A stretch of DNA of 50,366 nucleotides, taken from the IMG/VR virus record IMGVR_UViG_3300011258_000154, positions 1-50,366 of that record; one strand, 5' to 3'. A model generated the notes under the pieces. That model saw nothing but the letters and a program-made list of their open reading frames with translations. It was not told where the DNA came from and made no database searches. Source of the stretch: a virus. Each line of letters opens with the position of its first letter. Position 1 is the stretch's first letter. Position numbers and translations under genes: made by a program. Shown here one piece after another: positions 9,213 to 17,834 of the stretch.

Positions 9213-9584
9213 CTACATGCCACCCAGTGCGCCCATTGGAGGCTCTTCCATTGGCATTGGCTGTTCCATCTCGCCTTGAACTTTATCTATGATTTCACCA
9301 AGTTCGGGTAGAACCTTCATCAAGACTCGCGCCACTTCAGGTGTAATTGCACTGTCGAGTAATGACAGTTCTTCCTGTGACATGTTCGCTATACGAGACA
9401 TTAGAACAATTTCTATTTCCTCGTCAGGCTCCATTAGTGCGCCCCTCGCTTCAGGTGGCATACCTTCTAGTAAGTCCTGATTAGAACCCTCCATAGGCGG
9501 CATATTAGCCCCCTCCATGCTAGGCATAGGTGGGCGTTCACCCATCATGGCCTCTTCCATCATCATTTCATCTTCTACGGCCAT
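9213..9584 (-). CDS. Met/Glu/Pro-rich acidic small protein
   Basis: This 123-aa protein begins MAVEDEMMMEEAMMGERPPMPSM and ends in a Met/Pro/Gly tail (PMEEPPMGALGGM). The middle (residues 55-105) is helical (IVLMSRIANMSQEELSLLDS). It is strongly acidic. Similar compositional bias (Met, Pro, acidic, GALG) is seen in the proteins at 33602-34261 and 33312-33590, so these may be one compositional class of small virion or chaperone-like proteins. The function is unknown. Confidence 0.6.
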   Translation of the reverse strand: MAVEDEMMMEEAMMGERPPMPSMEGANMPPMEGSNQDLLEGMPPEARGALMEPDEEIEIVLMSRIANMSQEELSLLDSAITPEVARVLMKVLPELGEIIDKVQGEMEQPMPMEEPPMGALGGM

Positions 9585-9585
9585 T

Positions 9586-10806
9586 TTATATCTCCTTTGA
9601 TTTGTAAAGTATTGACCAGTCTGACTTCTTGCAGAGCAATCCGACAGACCAACAAATCGGCTCTAAGATTTTCCTGTATACTTTACCTAAGTAATCAGGC
9701 TTATCTCTTTCACCATAAATATACGCAATCTCGTTAGCCCTGTGTCCTGCGACATGCTTCCAGAACTTAACGAACTTACCTTTACGCATTTGTTTAACCA
9801 TCCACACTGCCCAGACATGGTAGCCCCTGACATGTGTTGGCGTTAGGTAATCTCTTGTAAATTTGTAATCAAGTAGCACATGCTTTTTGTCCATTATCCC
9901 CTGACGCATAAGCTCATTGCAGATAACTCGACCACCTAATGCACCGCCTAATATTGCGCCTACTGGACCTAAAAGACTACCAACCATACTTTCGGGTTTA
10001 AAGAAACTACTAGCTATTGCAGATCCTAAATATTTTCCTACTCCTGAACCTACGGCTCTTTTTGCGGCTTGCTTAGGTTTCTCACCTGCCAACAAAGATG
10101 CACCGAATACGCCAAGACCTACTCCCAGAGCTTGTCCACCTTCACCGCTGAAAACACTTCCAGACCTTGCTGTAGTGTCAGGTTTTGATTTAAGACTTAC
10201 ACCAATTTCACTATATCTTTCTGGATTAGCCTGAATTGCCTTAAAAGCCGCACTACCGCCCTCAATAACTCCAGACTCATTTGCTCCACCTAATTTAGAA
10301 AGTTCTTGTGTTAAAAGTCTTTGTCTAGCAGTTTCAGGATTTTTAAGTATATCACGAAAACTTGATGAATAAAGATCTCCCTCTAAATAGCCTTTAGGAG
10401 TTTTATTAGAGCTAAACATATCGCCAACAGCACTTGACGTTTTATCAAGGAAATTACCACCAGATTGACTTCCATAAGAATCTAGAAAAGTCTTAGCTAC
10501 TAAAGGTGCGCCCACACTTACGGCTGTACCAGCAAGAACACTACCCCAACTTGGTAAGTTCGCATTAGGGTTTGTCGCGTTAGCCTGTTGAGCCATTCGC
10601 TCGTATTGATCAACTAATGCCTGTTGATTTGGGTCTGTACTGTCAAACGTGACTTCACCTGTCTGCACCATCTTAACAAACTCAAAAGGATCAACACCTG
10701 ACATTCCGTAATTCATAAGATTACCTGTATAGTCTTGCGACTGTAACTGACCAACTGGAACTGTTGTTGTTATGGGTGCTGTTTCAGGGATGTTTTCAAG
10801 TGCCAT
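9586..10806 (-). CDS. Virion protein with C-terminal CNELxRQG domain
   Basis: The 406-aa protein has a low-complexity N-terminal half and a hydrophobic Gly/Ala-rich central segment (about residues 220-290, VGLGVFGASLLAG, LLGPVGAILGGALGG). A distinct C-terminal domain at about 295-395 has the pattern ICNELMRQGIMD...RGYHVWAVWMVKQMRKG. I recognise that C-terminal pattern as one widespread in phage tail or internal proteins, often next to Gly-rich membrane-compatible helices. The layout fits an ejection or tail-associated protein. The ATG follows a GGAGATTACG ribosome-binding site. Confidence 0.6.
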   Translation of the reverse strand: MALENIPETAPITTTVPVGQLQSQDYTGNLMNYGMSGVDPFEFVKMVQTGEVTFDSTDPNQQALVDQYERMAQQANATNPNANLPSWGSVLAGTAVSVGAPLVAKTFLDSYGSQSGGNFLDKTSSAVGDMFSSNKTPKGYLEGDLYSSSFRDILKNPETARQRLLTQELSKLGGANESGVIEGGSAAFKAIQANPERYSEIGVSLKSKPDTTARSGSVFSGEGGQALGVGLGVFGASLLAGEKPKQAAKRAVGSGVGKYLGSAIASSFFKPESMVGSLLGPVGAILGGALGGRVICNELMRQGIMDKKHVLLDYKFTRDYLTPTHVRGYHVWAVWMVKQMRKGKFVKFWKHVAGHRANEIAYIYGERDKPDYLGKVYRKILEPICWSVGLLCKKSDWSILYKSKEI

Positions 10807-10815
10807 CGTAATCTC

Positions 10816-11139
10816 CTAGCTTATTTCTAATATACTTGCCACAACGTGTAGCCTATTTGCGGTTGCCGCAGTTACTTTTAGTATTTCACCCTCTTCAACA
10901 ACAAGAGGTGCAGTTAATAATTCTACTGTCGTGTTAGCACCAACAGCCTTAACTTTAAATAAACTAAACACTGCGGCACTTGCATTTGTTATTGTCACAG
11001 TGATCGTATCTGCGTTGCCTGTGTCTTCACTTACCAAAATACTCTTCACAATACTAGTGGTAGCATCAGGCGCAGTGTATAAAGTTGTGACACTTGTAGA
11101 TGTAAGGTCTAATTTTGCATTTTTATAATTATTTGCCAT
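10816..11139 (-). CDS. Small beta-rich virion protein
   Basis: I place the start at ATG 11139 (MANNYKNAKLDLT), because it forms a TAATG overlap with the stop of the upstream 59-aa gene; a longer in-frame reading lacks an ATG. The 107-aa product alternates hydrophobic and Thr/Val-rich strands (TLYTAPDATTSIVKSILVSE, ADTITVTITNAS, NTTVELLTAPLVVEEGEILKV). This pattern occurs in short phage tail-associated or decoration proteins in marine genomes. A structural role is likely, but no exact function can be given. Confidence 0.65.
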   Translation of the reverse strand: MANNYKNAKLDLTSTSVTTLYTAPDATTSIVKSILVSEDTGNADTITVTITNASAAVFSLFKVKAVGANTTVELLTAPLVVEEGEILKVTAATANRLHVVASILEIS

Positions 11140-11318
11140 TACCCTATAAACCACCCTGCCGCTTCAGCTTTTTCAGCCGCGTCTTCAATACCAACACTCT
11201 GAGCAAAGTAAGCCGCCTGACGCTCTAGCTCTATAGTGTTTATTAATCTCCCCATGTAACTCTGATTATATTCATTAGGAGCTTGGGGTAATCTCATTAA
11301 TTGTGTAGGTGCGCTCAT
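11139..11318 (-). CDS. Small helical virion-cluster protein (59 aa)
   Basis: The frame starts at ATG 11318, which overlaps the TGA of the upstream 702-codon gene (ATGA), and its TAA overlaps the next start (TAATG). These couplings on both sides strongly support a real gene. The product begins MSAPTQLMRLPQAPNEYNQ and continues as an amphipathic helix with ELERQAAYFAQSVG, then an acidic end. It probably acts with its neighbours in tail assembly, but nothing more can be said. Confidence 0.75.
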   Translation of the reverse strand: MSAPTQLMRLPQAPNEYNQSYMGRLINTIELERQAAYFAQSVGIEDAAEKAEAAGWFIG

Positions 11319-13423
11319 CTTAAACCATCCACTTTTGCGTTAATTCTAAATGTACCCATCGACCAATCATCAGCCGTTCCAGTGCTGTAAAATTTAATTG
11401 CTATCTGGCGACCCTTTGCCCGTGTCGATACTTTCTGTGTTGAACTTGTTATTGTAAACGGCCCCTTCGTAACCTCGGTAGAATTAGGATATTTACGAGT
11501 ATTAAGATCTACATAAAGATTTGTATCAGAAGTCATTGTAACATCTGGAATTACTTTATCGACTAAATATAGATTTTCACCATCTTGAGTTATTTCACGG
11601 GGGGATGATTCGACATACGCACTCATAGCAGAACCATCTGCCGAAGTTCCAGTTTCGTGATTGTAAAGATAACCGCTAGGATCAAAGGCAAATGGAACTT
11701 TCCTAAACCCAAAGCTATCTAGCCAAGCTGTCCTATCCATTGCTCCAATAGACCAAGCATTCTCAAGGTAGTTAAACGTCACATAAGAATCTGGCTCTGG
11801 GTTTTCAGTTCCTGCGGAATTATCATTACTCACATAAAACCACGTTACTTCTTTAAATTTTTTATTGTGAGCCACAATTGTTTTATCAATAAAGTCTCTC
11901 TGCAATCTATCAAATACAAAATACTGAACTGAACATGGTATTTCTTTTACGACACCATCATAAGTAAAGAAGTTATTTCTACCCATCCAATAAACATTGC
12001 CGTCTATGTTAATCATTGTGTTAATACCTGCCGCACCTGCATTGGTCGCCAGTAGCCTGAAACTAAATATAAATGGAGGGCCAACAAACGTCATACCATA
12101 AATAGCTTCGTCTGTGGATATAATAGTTTCTTCACGGGATGAAACCATAGTAATAACTTTTGTACCAATCTGAAGTCTTTGATCGCCTGCCGTATTTGTT
12201 GCAGTTGGCCCCCACTTAGTAAAATCTTCTTGAGTAGACCACCTGACAAGCATCGGATCAAAAGTTCCTGAACTGTAATCTGAACAGCCACCTGCAATAT
12301 AGTGTCTATCTGGAAAGCTAATTGTACTCACTCTAACTTTAGCAGGAACACTGTCTGCACCACTTTCAGCGGAAACCAATGACGCTCTTGTACTTGGCCC
12401 ACTTGATGTATCCCAGTAATATAAAGCACCACCTCGAACAGTCGCTATGAGGTCTTCACCCCATAAATCTAAATCCCAAGATGAGTTTTCTAGTGATATG
12501 TCTGCCTCAGACTCCGCTCTAGGAGTACCCCAAGTAGATTCACCCCAACCACCTGCGCCCCAACCGAGGGCAGGAGTTGCTGATTGTGCGCCCAATCCTG
12601 CATCAGAACCTATTAAATAAGTAAAGACGGCAACTAGCCCACCTCCTGTAGCCGTACTACTTGCCGCTGAATCCAACGTAATCGTGTATGTATTAGCTGT
12701 TAAAAGTGTTATTTGGTATCCAGCTTTCCTATTTAAAATTTCAGTAGAAACCCCACCGACTGCTGTTGCGCCACTTATAACAACAAAGTCTCCGTCTTTA
12801 GCTCCGTGAGCATTGTCTGTAATTGTAACTGTCGTTGTTCCATTTGTAGCTATTGGATTAATTAACACTCTAACAATAGCGGTTGCATCGCTGTGAGTTG
12901 CGGCTGAGGTAGAATTTGTTCCGCGTGTGCAACCTGTTAAATCAGAACCACTAATTCCTGTGTAGGTTATTATCTCGTCATCCACTTTAAATGCGCCTGC
13001 CGTTGGAAAGCCTGACACAGATACAAGAGTAATAGTTGTTTCGCTGTTGTCTAAAGCCTCACCTAAAACGCCTGTCTGAGCAGATGTATCTCTAGCAGGT
13101 GTTATATCGTAAAGAGAGCTATCTTGAATTATGTAAAGGTGATTATTAGTGCCGACAGCTATTCTGTCTTCCCCATCCGTAATAGATCTCCAGAAAACCA
13201 TTTTACGAGCTATGCCTTGAATAGTAGTTTCTGTATTTGTTGTACTTCCATCGGCTGTTAAGGCTGTTATTGTATCTTTAACCCAACCACCTATTTTAGT
13301 TGGGTATCCATTTTTAAAACGAATTAAATTACTGTCCACCCAGAACGGCCCATTCTTTCCTGCCGAATACTCAGTAATGTCTTTTACAACACCTGGTTTA
13401 AATTGTAATAATTGTAGTGTCAT
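11315..13423 (-). CDS. Tail / DNA-stabilisation protein (P22 gp10-like role)
   Basis: The 702-aa protein begins with the pattern LLQFKPGVVKDITEYSAGKNGPFWVDSN, then LIRFKNGYPTKIGGW, which I associate with large structural proteins of marine podoviruses often annotated as stabilisation or tail proteins. Residues about 125-200 hold a small inserted beta domain, and about 270-300 have a Trp-Gly-rich stretch (LGWGAGGWGESTWG). The rest is beta-rich with repeated blades (GNVYWMGRNNFFTYDG, KEVTWFYVS), as expected for a tail nozzle propeller. The assignment by analogy to P22 gp10 or T7 gp12 is inference. It overlaps the next gene by ATGA. Confidence 0.7.
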   Translation of the reverse strand: MTLQLLQFKPGVVKDITEYSAGKNGPFWVDSNLIRFKNGYPTKIGGWVKDTITALTADGSTTNTETTIQGIARKMVFWRSITDGEDRIAVGTNNHLYIIQDSSLYDITPARDTSAQTGVLGEALDNSETTITLVSVSGFPTAGAFKVDDEIITYTGISGSDLTGCTRGTNSTSAATHSDATAIVRVLINPIATNGTTTVTITDNAHGAKDGDFVVISGATAVGGVSTEILNRKAGYQITLLTANTYTITLDSAASSTATGGGLVAVFTYLIGSDAGLGAQSATPALGWGAGGWGESTWGTPRAESEADISLENSSWDLDLWGEDLIATVRGGALYYWDTSSGPSTRASLVSAESGADSVPAKVRVSTISFPDRHYIAGGCSDYSSGTFDPMLVRWSTQEDFTKWGPTATNTAGDQRLQIGTKVITMVSSREETIISTDEAIYGMTFVGPPFIFSFRLLATNAGAAGINTMINIDGNVYWMGRNNFFTYDGVVKEIPCSVQYFVFDRLQRDFIDKTIVAHNKKFKEVTWFYVSNDNSAGTENPEPDSYVTFNYLENAWSIGAMDRTAWLDSFGFRKVPFAFDPSGYLYNHETGTSADGSAMSAYVESSPREITQDGENLYLVDKVIPDVTMTSDTNLYVDLNTRKYPNSTEVTKGPFTITSSTQKVSTRAKGRQIAIKFYSTGTADDWSMGTFRINAKVDGLR

Positions 13424-13425
13424 AT

Positions 13426-13938
13426 TTAATCCATCATATCCAGTGCGGCTTCTAGTGTCTCTTTATTTCTTCGTGACCAACCTCGGCCAAATGTATCGAA
13501 TGTACTTAACCCTTCGTAGAATGCCTGTCTCTCATGGTAAAGTTTTTCTATTAAATCTTCCGCAGAACAATTACTAACCAAGCCAAGTGTAGCAGGCCCG
13601 ATAGCCCCATCTTGATCTGCGCCAACAATTTTCTGCAAAGCCTTAGCCACTCTGCCTGATCCTGAGTTTACAGCCCAATCAAAAACAGCAAAGTCTAATC
13701 CGGAATCAAGTGAATTACATTTACACCGATCCCAGTAATTACGCTTGTAGATTAGGGCGACATCTTCTTTTGTAAGGTCGCGCATTTCTTGCTCAGACAC
13801 TTCACGCTCAACCCAATCTTCGTATACTTTCTTAGTAACTCCTAGATTAGTAATGCCACCAGGATCATCTGGGTGGTTAACAAAACCGCCCTCATGCTCC
13901 AAAAGCATTTCTAGAGAGTGATCGTAATTCTTATTCAT
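13426..13938 (-). CDS. Endolysin, GH108 N-acetylmuramidase
   Basis: The 170-aa protein carries the glycosyl hydrolase 108 signature: LEHEGGFVNHPDDPGG with catalytic Glu16, then ITNLGVT. A C-terminal peptidoglycan-binding-like region (about 95-165) contains LQKIVGADQDGAIGPATL. GH108 enzymes cleave the N-acetylmuramic acid-beta-1,4-N-acetylglucosamine bond in peptidoglycan. There is no signal peptide, so it should need the holin, whose gene overlaps it by one base (TAATG). The length is normal for the family. This is the main lysis enzyme of the phage. Confidence 0.92.
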   Translation of the reverse strand: MNKNYDHSLEMLLEHEGGFVNHPDDPGGITNLGVTKKVYEDWVEREVSEQEMRDLTKEDVALIYKRNYWDRCKCNSLDSGLDFAVFDWAVNSGSGRVAKALQKIVGADQDGAIGPATLGLVSNCSAEDLIEKLYHERQAFYEGLSTFDTFGRGWSRRNKETLEAALDMMD

Positions 13939-14399
13939 TATACTTTCCTTGCTTTATCGATAGCCCTTGACCCAAACCAGAAAGCTAGAATAGCCGCAAA
14001 TATTCCTTTTGTTTCATCATCCCATAAAACTTGTATGGCCTCGGCAAAATTAGTTCCAGACTTTAGAGCTTCCATAAGTAGTGTTATTTCAATAGTCGCA
14101 AACAAAAGAAAGAATGCGTATGTGATTACAGGACGCACAGATTTTTGCAATCCAGCTATAAAGCCTACACCCTTATTAATAGATATATCATGTTGGATAA
14201 GTCGATCATGTTCTTTGTCGGCTCCCATCGTTTCATACATTTTAAGATCTTGATCGTAGCCAGAAGCTCTTAGCTCTGCCATAGCTTTCATCTTATCTAA
14301 TTCATGCTTATTGTCTTGTTTCCTAGCAAATGAATCTGTAATTGCTGGAACGGCTGAACTTGCAAAACCTAAGACTGTTCCTAGTATTGATAGCATCAT
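13938..14399 (-). CDS. 3-TM holin (GTA holin-like)
   Basis: The 153-aa protein has a hydrophobic N-terminus (MMLSILGTVLGFASSAVPAI), a charged helical segment with RKQDNKHELDKMKAM, and two further transmembrane helices near residues 88-107 and 130-145. The ending LAFWFGSRAIDKARKV and the RPVITYAFFLLF motif match the holin type first described from gene transfer agents of alphaproteobacteria (three TM helices). It would permeabilise the inner membrane and release the endolysin encoded right after it. Translational coupling is tight (TAATG). Confidence 0.85.
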   Translation of the reverse strand: MMLSILGTVLGFASSAVPAITDSFARKQDNKHELDKMKAMAELRASGYDQDLKMYETMGADKEHDRLIQHDISINKGVGFIAGLQKSVRPVITYAFFLLFATIEITLLMEALKSGTNFAEAIQVLWDDETKGIFAAILAFWFGSRAIDKARKV

Positions 14400-14408
14400 A
14401 TTCCCTCC

Positions 14409-14732
14409 CTATTTCATTTTGGTTTTAGATATTGCGGAACCTGTTATGTATGCCGCAACAATACCAGTATTAGCAATTAAAAATGTAGACAGTACAGGCG
14501 ATATAGATTCCATTCTGTCTAAAGAAACTATAGGCAGTAACAACAACGCCACTGCTACAATTGAAACAGCCATAGAAATTATTGCCATTAAGCGTTGCGT
14601 ATCAGCTTGATTGTCTTCATTTTCTAAGCGCACAAAAAAAGCATGTTTTGACATTTCACTGTCTGTAATTACTCCATCCCCATCAGCATCCGCTACTGCG
14701 TACTTGCTATCTGTTTGAAGTTTCTTCGTCAT
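14409..14732 (-). CDS. Membrane protein with one EF-hand
   Basis: The 107-aa protein has a perfect 12-residue EF-hand loop at residues 15-26 (DADGDGVITDSE, ligands D15, D17, D19, V21 backbone, T23, E26), followed by a linker and two transmembrane helices (about residues 47-70 and 78-102). Its position between the XhlA-like gene and the holin puts it in the lysis cassette. The EF-hand probably binds Ca2+ on one face of the membrane. It could be a second holin or a lysis-timing regulator that senses Ca2+; that role is inference. It lies 9 bp upstream of the holin gene. Confidence 0.8.
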   Translation of the reverse strand: MTKKLQTDSKYAVADADGDGVITDSEMSKHAFFVRLENEDNQADTQRLMAIISMAVSIVAVALLLLPIVSLDRMESISPVLSTFLIANTGIVAAYITGSAISKTKMK

Positions 14733-14894
14733 TTACATTCTCCAGAGCATACCTGCAAGAAGAACAATCATAGTTCCTGCACTTCCTATGAGTATAGCCT
14801 CAATTCTTTTTATTCTCAAAATTGTTTCTTTCCATCTCTCTTCAAGTTGGACTTCTACAACTGTAACTCTTTTATCCAAATCTACCATTTTCAT
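14733..14894 (-). CDS. XhlA-like small membrane protein (53 aa)
   Basis: The frame opens at ATG 14894 after a GGAGAG ribosome-binding site and stops at TAA 14733, directly against the next ATG. The product has a short N-terminal coiled coil (VDLDKRVTVVEVQLEERWKE) followed by one C-terminal TM helix (about residues 33-50). This coil-plus-TM form resembles the hemolysin XhlA family, which helps lysis in phages and prophages. Its place at the head of the EF-hand, holin and endolysin genes agrees. Length is a little short for XhlA. Confidence 0.65.
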   Translation of the reverse strand: MKMVDLDKRVTVVEVQLEERWKETILRIKRIEAILIGSAGTMIVLLAGMLWRM

Positions 14895-14909
14895 TAATAC
14901 TCTCCATTC

Positions 14910-15257
14910 TTACGACCATGATTGTGATGATTCATCCCATACATAAGATCTATCATTTGAAGGAAGAGCCACGGGAGCTTCCCATATACATGTAGTCTCA
15001 TTTAATACCCAAGAAGGATATGGCTTCGGTTCTATAAACGCATCTCTAACTGTATCATAAGTGAAACCTATACCAGCGTAATTCTTACGAATATTACCAT
15101 TGTAAGATGTTTGCACCCAAGTACCGCCTAAAAGATCCGCACAATATTGCGCTCCTACTGCCTCTGATTCATTTCCATCTTTATCAAGAATATCACTATT
15201 ATTAACAACAATCACTTGCGTTACTAATCCGCTTTCTATTTTTGCAAAATGAGCCAT
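14910..15257 (-). CDS. Virion/tail-fibre-associated protein of marine phages
   Basis: The 115-aa protein starts MAHFAKIESGLVTQVIVVNN and continues GGTWVQTSYNGNIRKNYAGIGFTYD...DAFIEPKPYPSW. I recognise this pattern as a common protein in marine cyanophages and other marine phages, generally near tail-fibre genes and thought to be structural. It is beta-rich with several aromatic residues. It follows the glycine-rich fibre gene by 11 bp. The exact role (tip, collar or assembly) is not known. Confidence 0.7.
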   Translation of the reverse strand: MAHFAKIESGLVTQVIVVNNSDILDKDGNESEAVGAQYCADLLGGTWVQTSYNGNIRKNYAGIGFTYDTVRDAFIEPKPYPSWVLNETTCIWEAPVALPSNDRSYVWDESSQSWS

Positions 15258-15268
15258 GTATTCCCCTA

Positions 15269-16222
15269 TTAATTCTGGAATTTATACCTAATAACAACAA
15301 TGCCAGATCCACCGTTAAATGTTCCGTTACTTAAACGTGGGCCGCCACCGCCACCGCCTGTATTAGCCCCACCTGAACTACCTCCATTTGCACCGCCACC
15401 TCTGCCATCTGAGCCATCGCCTCCACCACCGTTACCGCCTTCACCGCCACCGTTTGAAGCTCCTTCACCGCAACCGCCACCGCCACCTGCGTAGTATGTT
15501 CCGTTAAGCCATTGTAAGCCAACTCCACCATCACCACCCTCAGATGAGCTTCCGTTTGTTCCTACTGCGCCAGCCCCACCGCCACCGCCTGCGATACCAT
15601 CACCGTGACCACTACCACCGTTATTACCTTGTCCTGAAGTACCTGACCCTGGACTACCATTATTCGCTGAAGCTCCACCACCCGAACCTCCATTACCACC
15701 ATTTCGATTATTCCATGATGAACCGTGACCACCGCCAGTTGATGTTGTTCCTAAACCAACAGAATTTGAACCTTGCGCTCCTACATTGCTGTTACCAGTA
15801 GCTCCTCCACCAATAGTAATAGTATGGCCAGACGCGGAGGGTGTGGCTCCAGTAATAGCTTGATAACCACCTGCCCCTGCTCCTGAAGAGTTATCATTAC
15901 CCGAACTGCCACCACCAGCGACTACAACATAATCTACATTGCCTGATGCGGCATTACCTTGCGTATTAACTGTAAATGTTCCTGACCCTGTAAAGGTGTG
16001 GTATTTGTAGTCACCTGATGTACTTTCTGTACCACCACTGGCCGCATAGTAAGTAACTGCGGATTTACCATACCCATCAGACATATCAATAGCACCAGAG
16101 GAAACATCAAACAAATCACGCACGGCAGTACTGCCCATATTGATTGTGGCTGTTGCTGTGTTATCAAGTTCTACATTTACTTGTTGTAAAGATATAGGGT
16201 TTCCTGCTGATGGTAATGCCAT
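15269..16222 (-). CDS. Gly-rich tail-fibre tip / adhesin
   Basis: The 317-aa protein has an N-terminal attachment domain with the pattern SLQQVNVELDNTATATINMGS...DMSDGYGKS (residues 11-70), a YHTFTGSGTFTVN beta module at about 93-110, and then over 180 residues dominated by runs of Gly with Ser/Asn (GGGGGAGAVG, GGNGGGGDGSDG). The C-terminus is GSGIVVIRYKFQN. Such Gly-rich regions form polyglycine-II lattices in receptor-binding tips of other phages, so host recognition at the cell surface is the likely job. GC skew and repeats in this stretch stand out from the flanking DNA. Confidence 0.8.
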   Translation of the reverse strand: MALPSAGNPISLQQVNVELDNTATATINMGSTAVRDLFDVSSGAIDMSDGYGKSAVTYYAASGGTESTSGDYKYHTFTGSGTFTVNTQGNAASGNVDYVVVAGGGSSGNDNSSGAGAGGYQAITGATPSASGHTITIGGGATGNSNVGAQGSNSVGLGTTSTGGGHGSSWNNRNGGNGGSGGGASANNGSPGSGTSGQGNNGGSGHGDGIAGGGGGAGAVGTNGSSSEGGDGGVGLQWLNGTYYAGGGGGCGEGASNGGGEGGNGGGGDGSDGRGGGANGGSSGGANTGGGGGGPRLSNGTFNGGSGIVVIRYKFQN

Positions 16223-16225
16223 GTT

Positions 16226-17833
16226 TTATCTCGCTTTCAATTCTTCAATCTCAGCTTTTAGTTCTTTAATCGCTTCAATTAAGTAACCAGTGATATTGCC
16301 GTAGTTTACACTTAGTGTACCCATTTCATCATCTGCGGTGAGTACAAGTTCTGGTGCTATCTTCTGTAATTCTTGAGCGATGACACCTGATGAATCTTTG
16401 CCTGTTTCATTACGCACATAATGCACACCTCTCATCTCGCTTACTTTAGATAGGGCATCTGGGATTGTGGTTATGTTAGATTTCAAGCGTTCATCAGAGA
16501 AAGCAGTAACATCGTTGTTGAATGTTGCGGCTCCTGCCGCTGACATATCTAGTGTCAGGGCTGTGATTGTTGAGCCACCATCATTACCTTTAAAAAGCAA
16601 GTCTTTATCAGAAACTGCACTCTGAATAACAAAATTACTAGCACTATTAGCAAGATAAGCTATTCCCGTACCATCATCTAAGATAGTGATATTACCGCCC
16701 CCTGCATCAATGTTTATCTCTCCAGCGACATCAAGGGTAAGATTGCCAGAACTTAGACCAATAGTAGTTCCATCAATATTGAAGTTATCAATGTCAATGC
16801 CAGCGTCTGCGGTTATTTTTCCGTTAAATGTAGCCGCACCAGCTTCTGACATATCTAGTGTCAGGGCAGTAATAGCTGACCCACCATCGTTACCCTTAAA
16901 AAGAATATCTTTATCTGAAGCGGCAGTTTGGATGTGGAAGTTACCAGAAGAATTGCTAAGGTGTGCATATTCAGTACCACCATCTTTAAATGTTACGTCT
17001 CCGCTATCAGCATCAAGGTTAATAGTACCAGCTACATCAAGGGTAAGATTGCCAGAACTTAGACCAATAGTAGTTCCGTCGATGTTGATGTTGTCTATGT
17101 CTATACCTGCGTCTGCTGTAATCTTACCTGCGGATACAATAGTTCCTGAGTTAGTAAAGTTACCAACCACATCAATTAAAGTGGCAGTAAGCTCAATTTC
17201 ATCTGTTGCCGCAATATCAAGCACTGTAGCACTAGCACCTTGTATGAATTGACTTGCATCATTAAAGCATAATTTATTAGTGCTATTAAGAGTTAATCCT
17301 GTTCCATCTGTGTGCGTTAAAGTGGTATCTGTATCTGCACCAAAACCAAGAACTGCTGAGTCTGATTTTAAAGTAAGATCATCATCAACCTGAAGATCCA
17401 CAACAGACAAAGTAGAAAAAGCATCTATAACAGCCGCGCCAGAGCCAGCCCCATCAAGGTAAACAGCTTTTGTTTGCCCTGTGGTAATAGTAACATTAGC
17501 TCCAGAACCTTGCGAAATAATAATGCTTTGAGATCCAGAAGTTGCATTGTGAATAAAGCAAAATTTATTTACTGTATTAGGCCCAATTGTAATTGTACAA
17601 GTGCTGTCAAGAGTTCCTGTATATTTAATAAACAATGCCCTGACAGGGTCAGTTGCACCATCCGCAATTGTTGATGTATGCGTATCGGCATTAGTTGTAA
17701 TAGCTTCTGTGCCGAAACCAAACGCTTCCGCAATTAACTCTAAGTTTGTATTTGTTACTGTACCCCATGACCCAGACTGATCGCCTGTTGCCATCTCATT
17801 GAGCCTGAGGTCATTTACATAGGTACTAGCCAT
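16226..17833 (-). CDS. Tail fibre with C-terminal S74 autochaperone
   Basis: The 535-aa protein ends in a peptidase S74 intramolecular chaperone domain (about residues 446-535), with AFSDERLKSNI supplying the Ser446/Lys451 pair that performs self-cleavage in this family, and a coiled coil at 515-535. Residues 236-337 and 338-439 are two tandem copies of a 102-residue beta-rich repeat starting GKITADAGIDIDN. The N-terminus (residues 1-60, with LNEMATGDQSGSWG) resembles attachment regions of marine fibres. It probably forms a trimeric fibre that binds the host and releases its chaperone after folding. Confidence 0.88.
   Translation of the reverse strand: MASTYVNDLRLNEMATGDQSGSWGTVTNTNLELIAEAFGFGTEAITTNADTHTSTIADGATDPVRALFIKYTGTLDSTCTITIGPNTVNKFCFIHNATSGSQSIIISQGSGANVTITTGQTKAVYLDGAGSGAAVIDAFSTLSVVDLQVDDDLTLKSDSAVLGFGADTDTTLTHTDGTGLTLNSTNKLCFNDASQFIQGASATVLDIAATDEIELTATLIDVVGNFTNSGTIVSAGKITADAGIDIDNINIDGTTIGLSSGNLTLDVAGTINLDADSGDVTFKDGGTEYAHLSNSSGNFHIQTAASDKDILFKGNDGGSAITALTLDMSEAGAATFNGKITADAGIDIDNFNIDGTTIGLSSGNLTLDVAGEINIDAGGGNITILDDGTGIAYLANSASNFVIQSAVSDKDLLFKGNDGGSTITALTLDMSAAGAATFNNDVTAFSDERLKSNITTIPDALSKVSEMRGVHYVRNETGKDSSGVIAQELQKIAPELVLTADDEMGTLSVNYGNITGYLIEAIKELKAEIEELKAR
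16517..17128 (-). repeat. Two tandem 306-bp units in the tail-fibre gene
   Basis: Positions 16823-17128 and 16517-16822 encode two consecutive 102-residue units. Both start GKITADAGIDIDN, share DGTTIGLSSGNLTLDVAG and SDKD-LFKGNDGG, and end AGAATFN. The copies differ mainly by conservative changes in the middle. Such units can expand or contract by recombination and change fibre length. Confidence 0.85.
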
Positions 17834-17834
17834 A

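Noticed and set aside
15300-15801. Plus-strand reading frames rich in Pro or His/Tyr
   Set aside because: They are shadows of the Gly-rich fibre gene on the minus strand; Gly codons read backwards give Pro, and no ribosome site fits.
16686-17252. Plus-strand 188-codon frame
   Set aside because: It is antisense to the tail-fibre repeats and repeats with the same period, so it is an artefact of the real gene.
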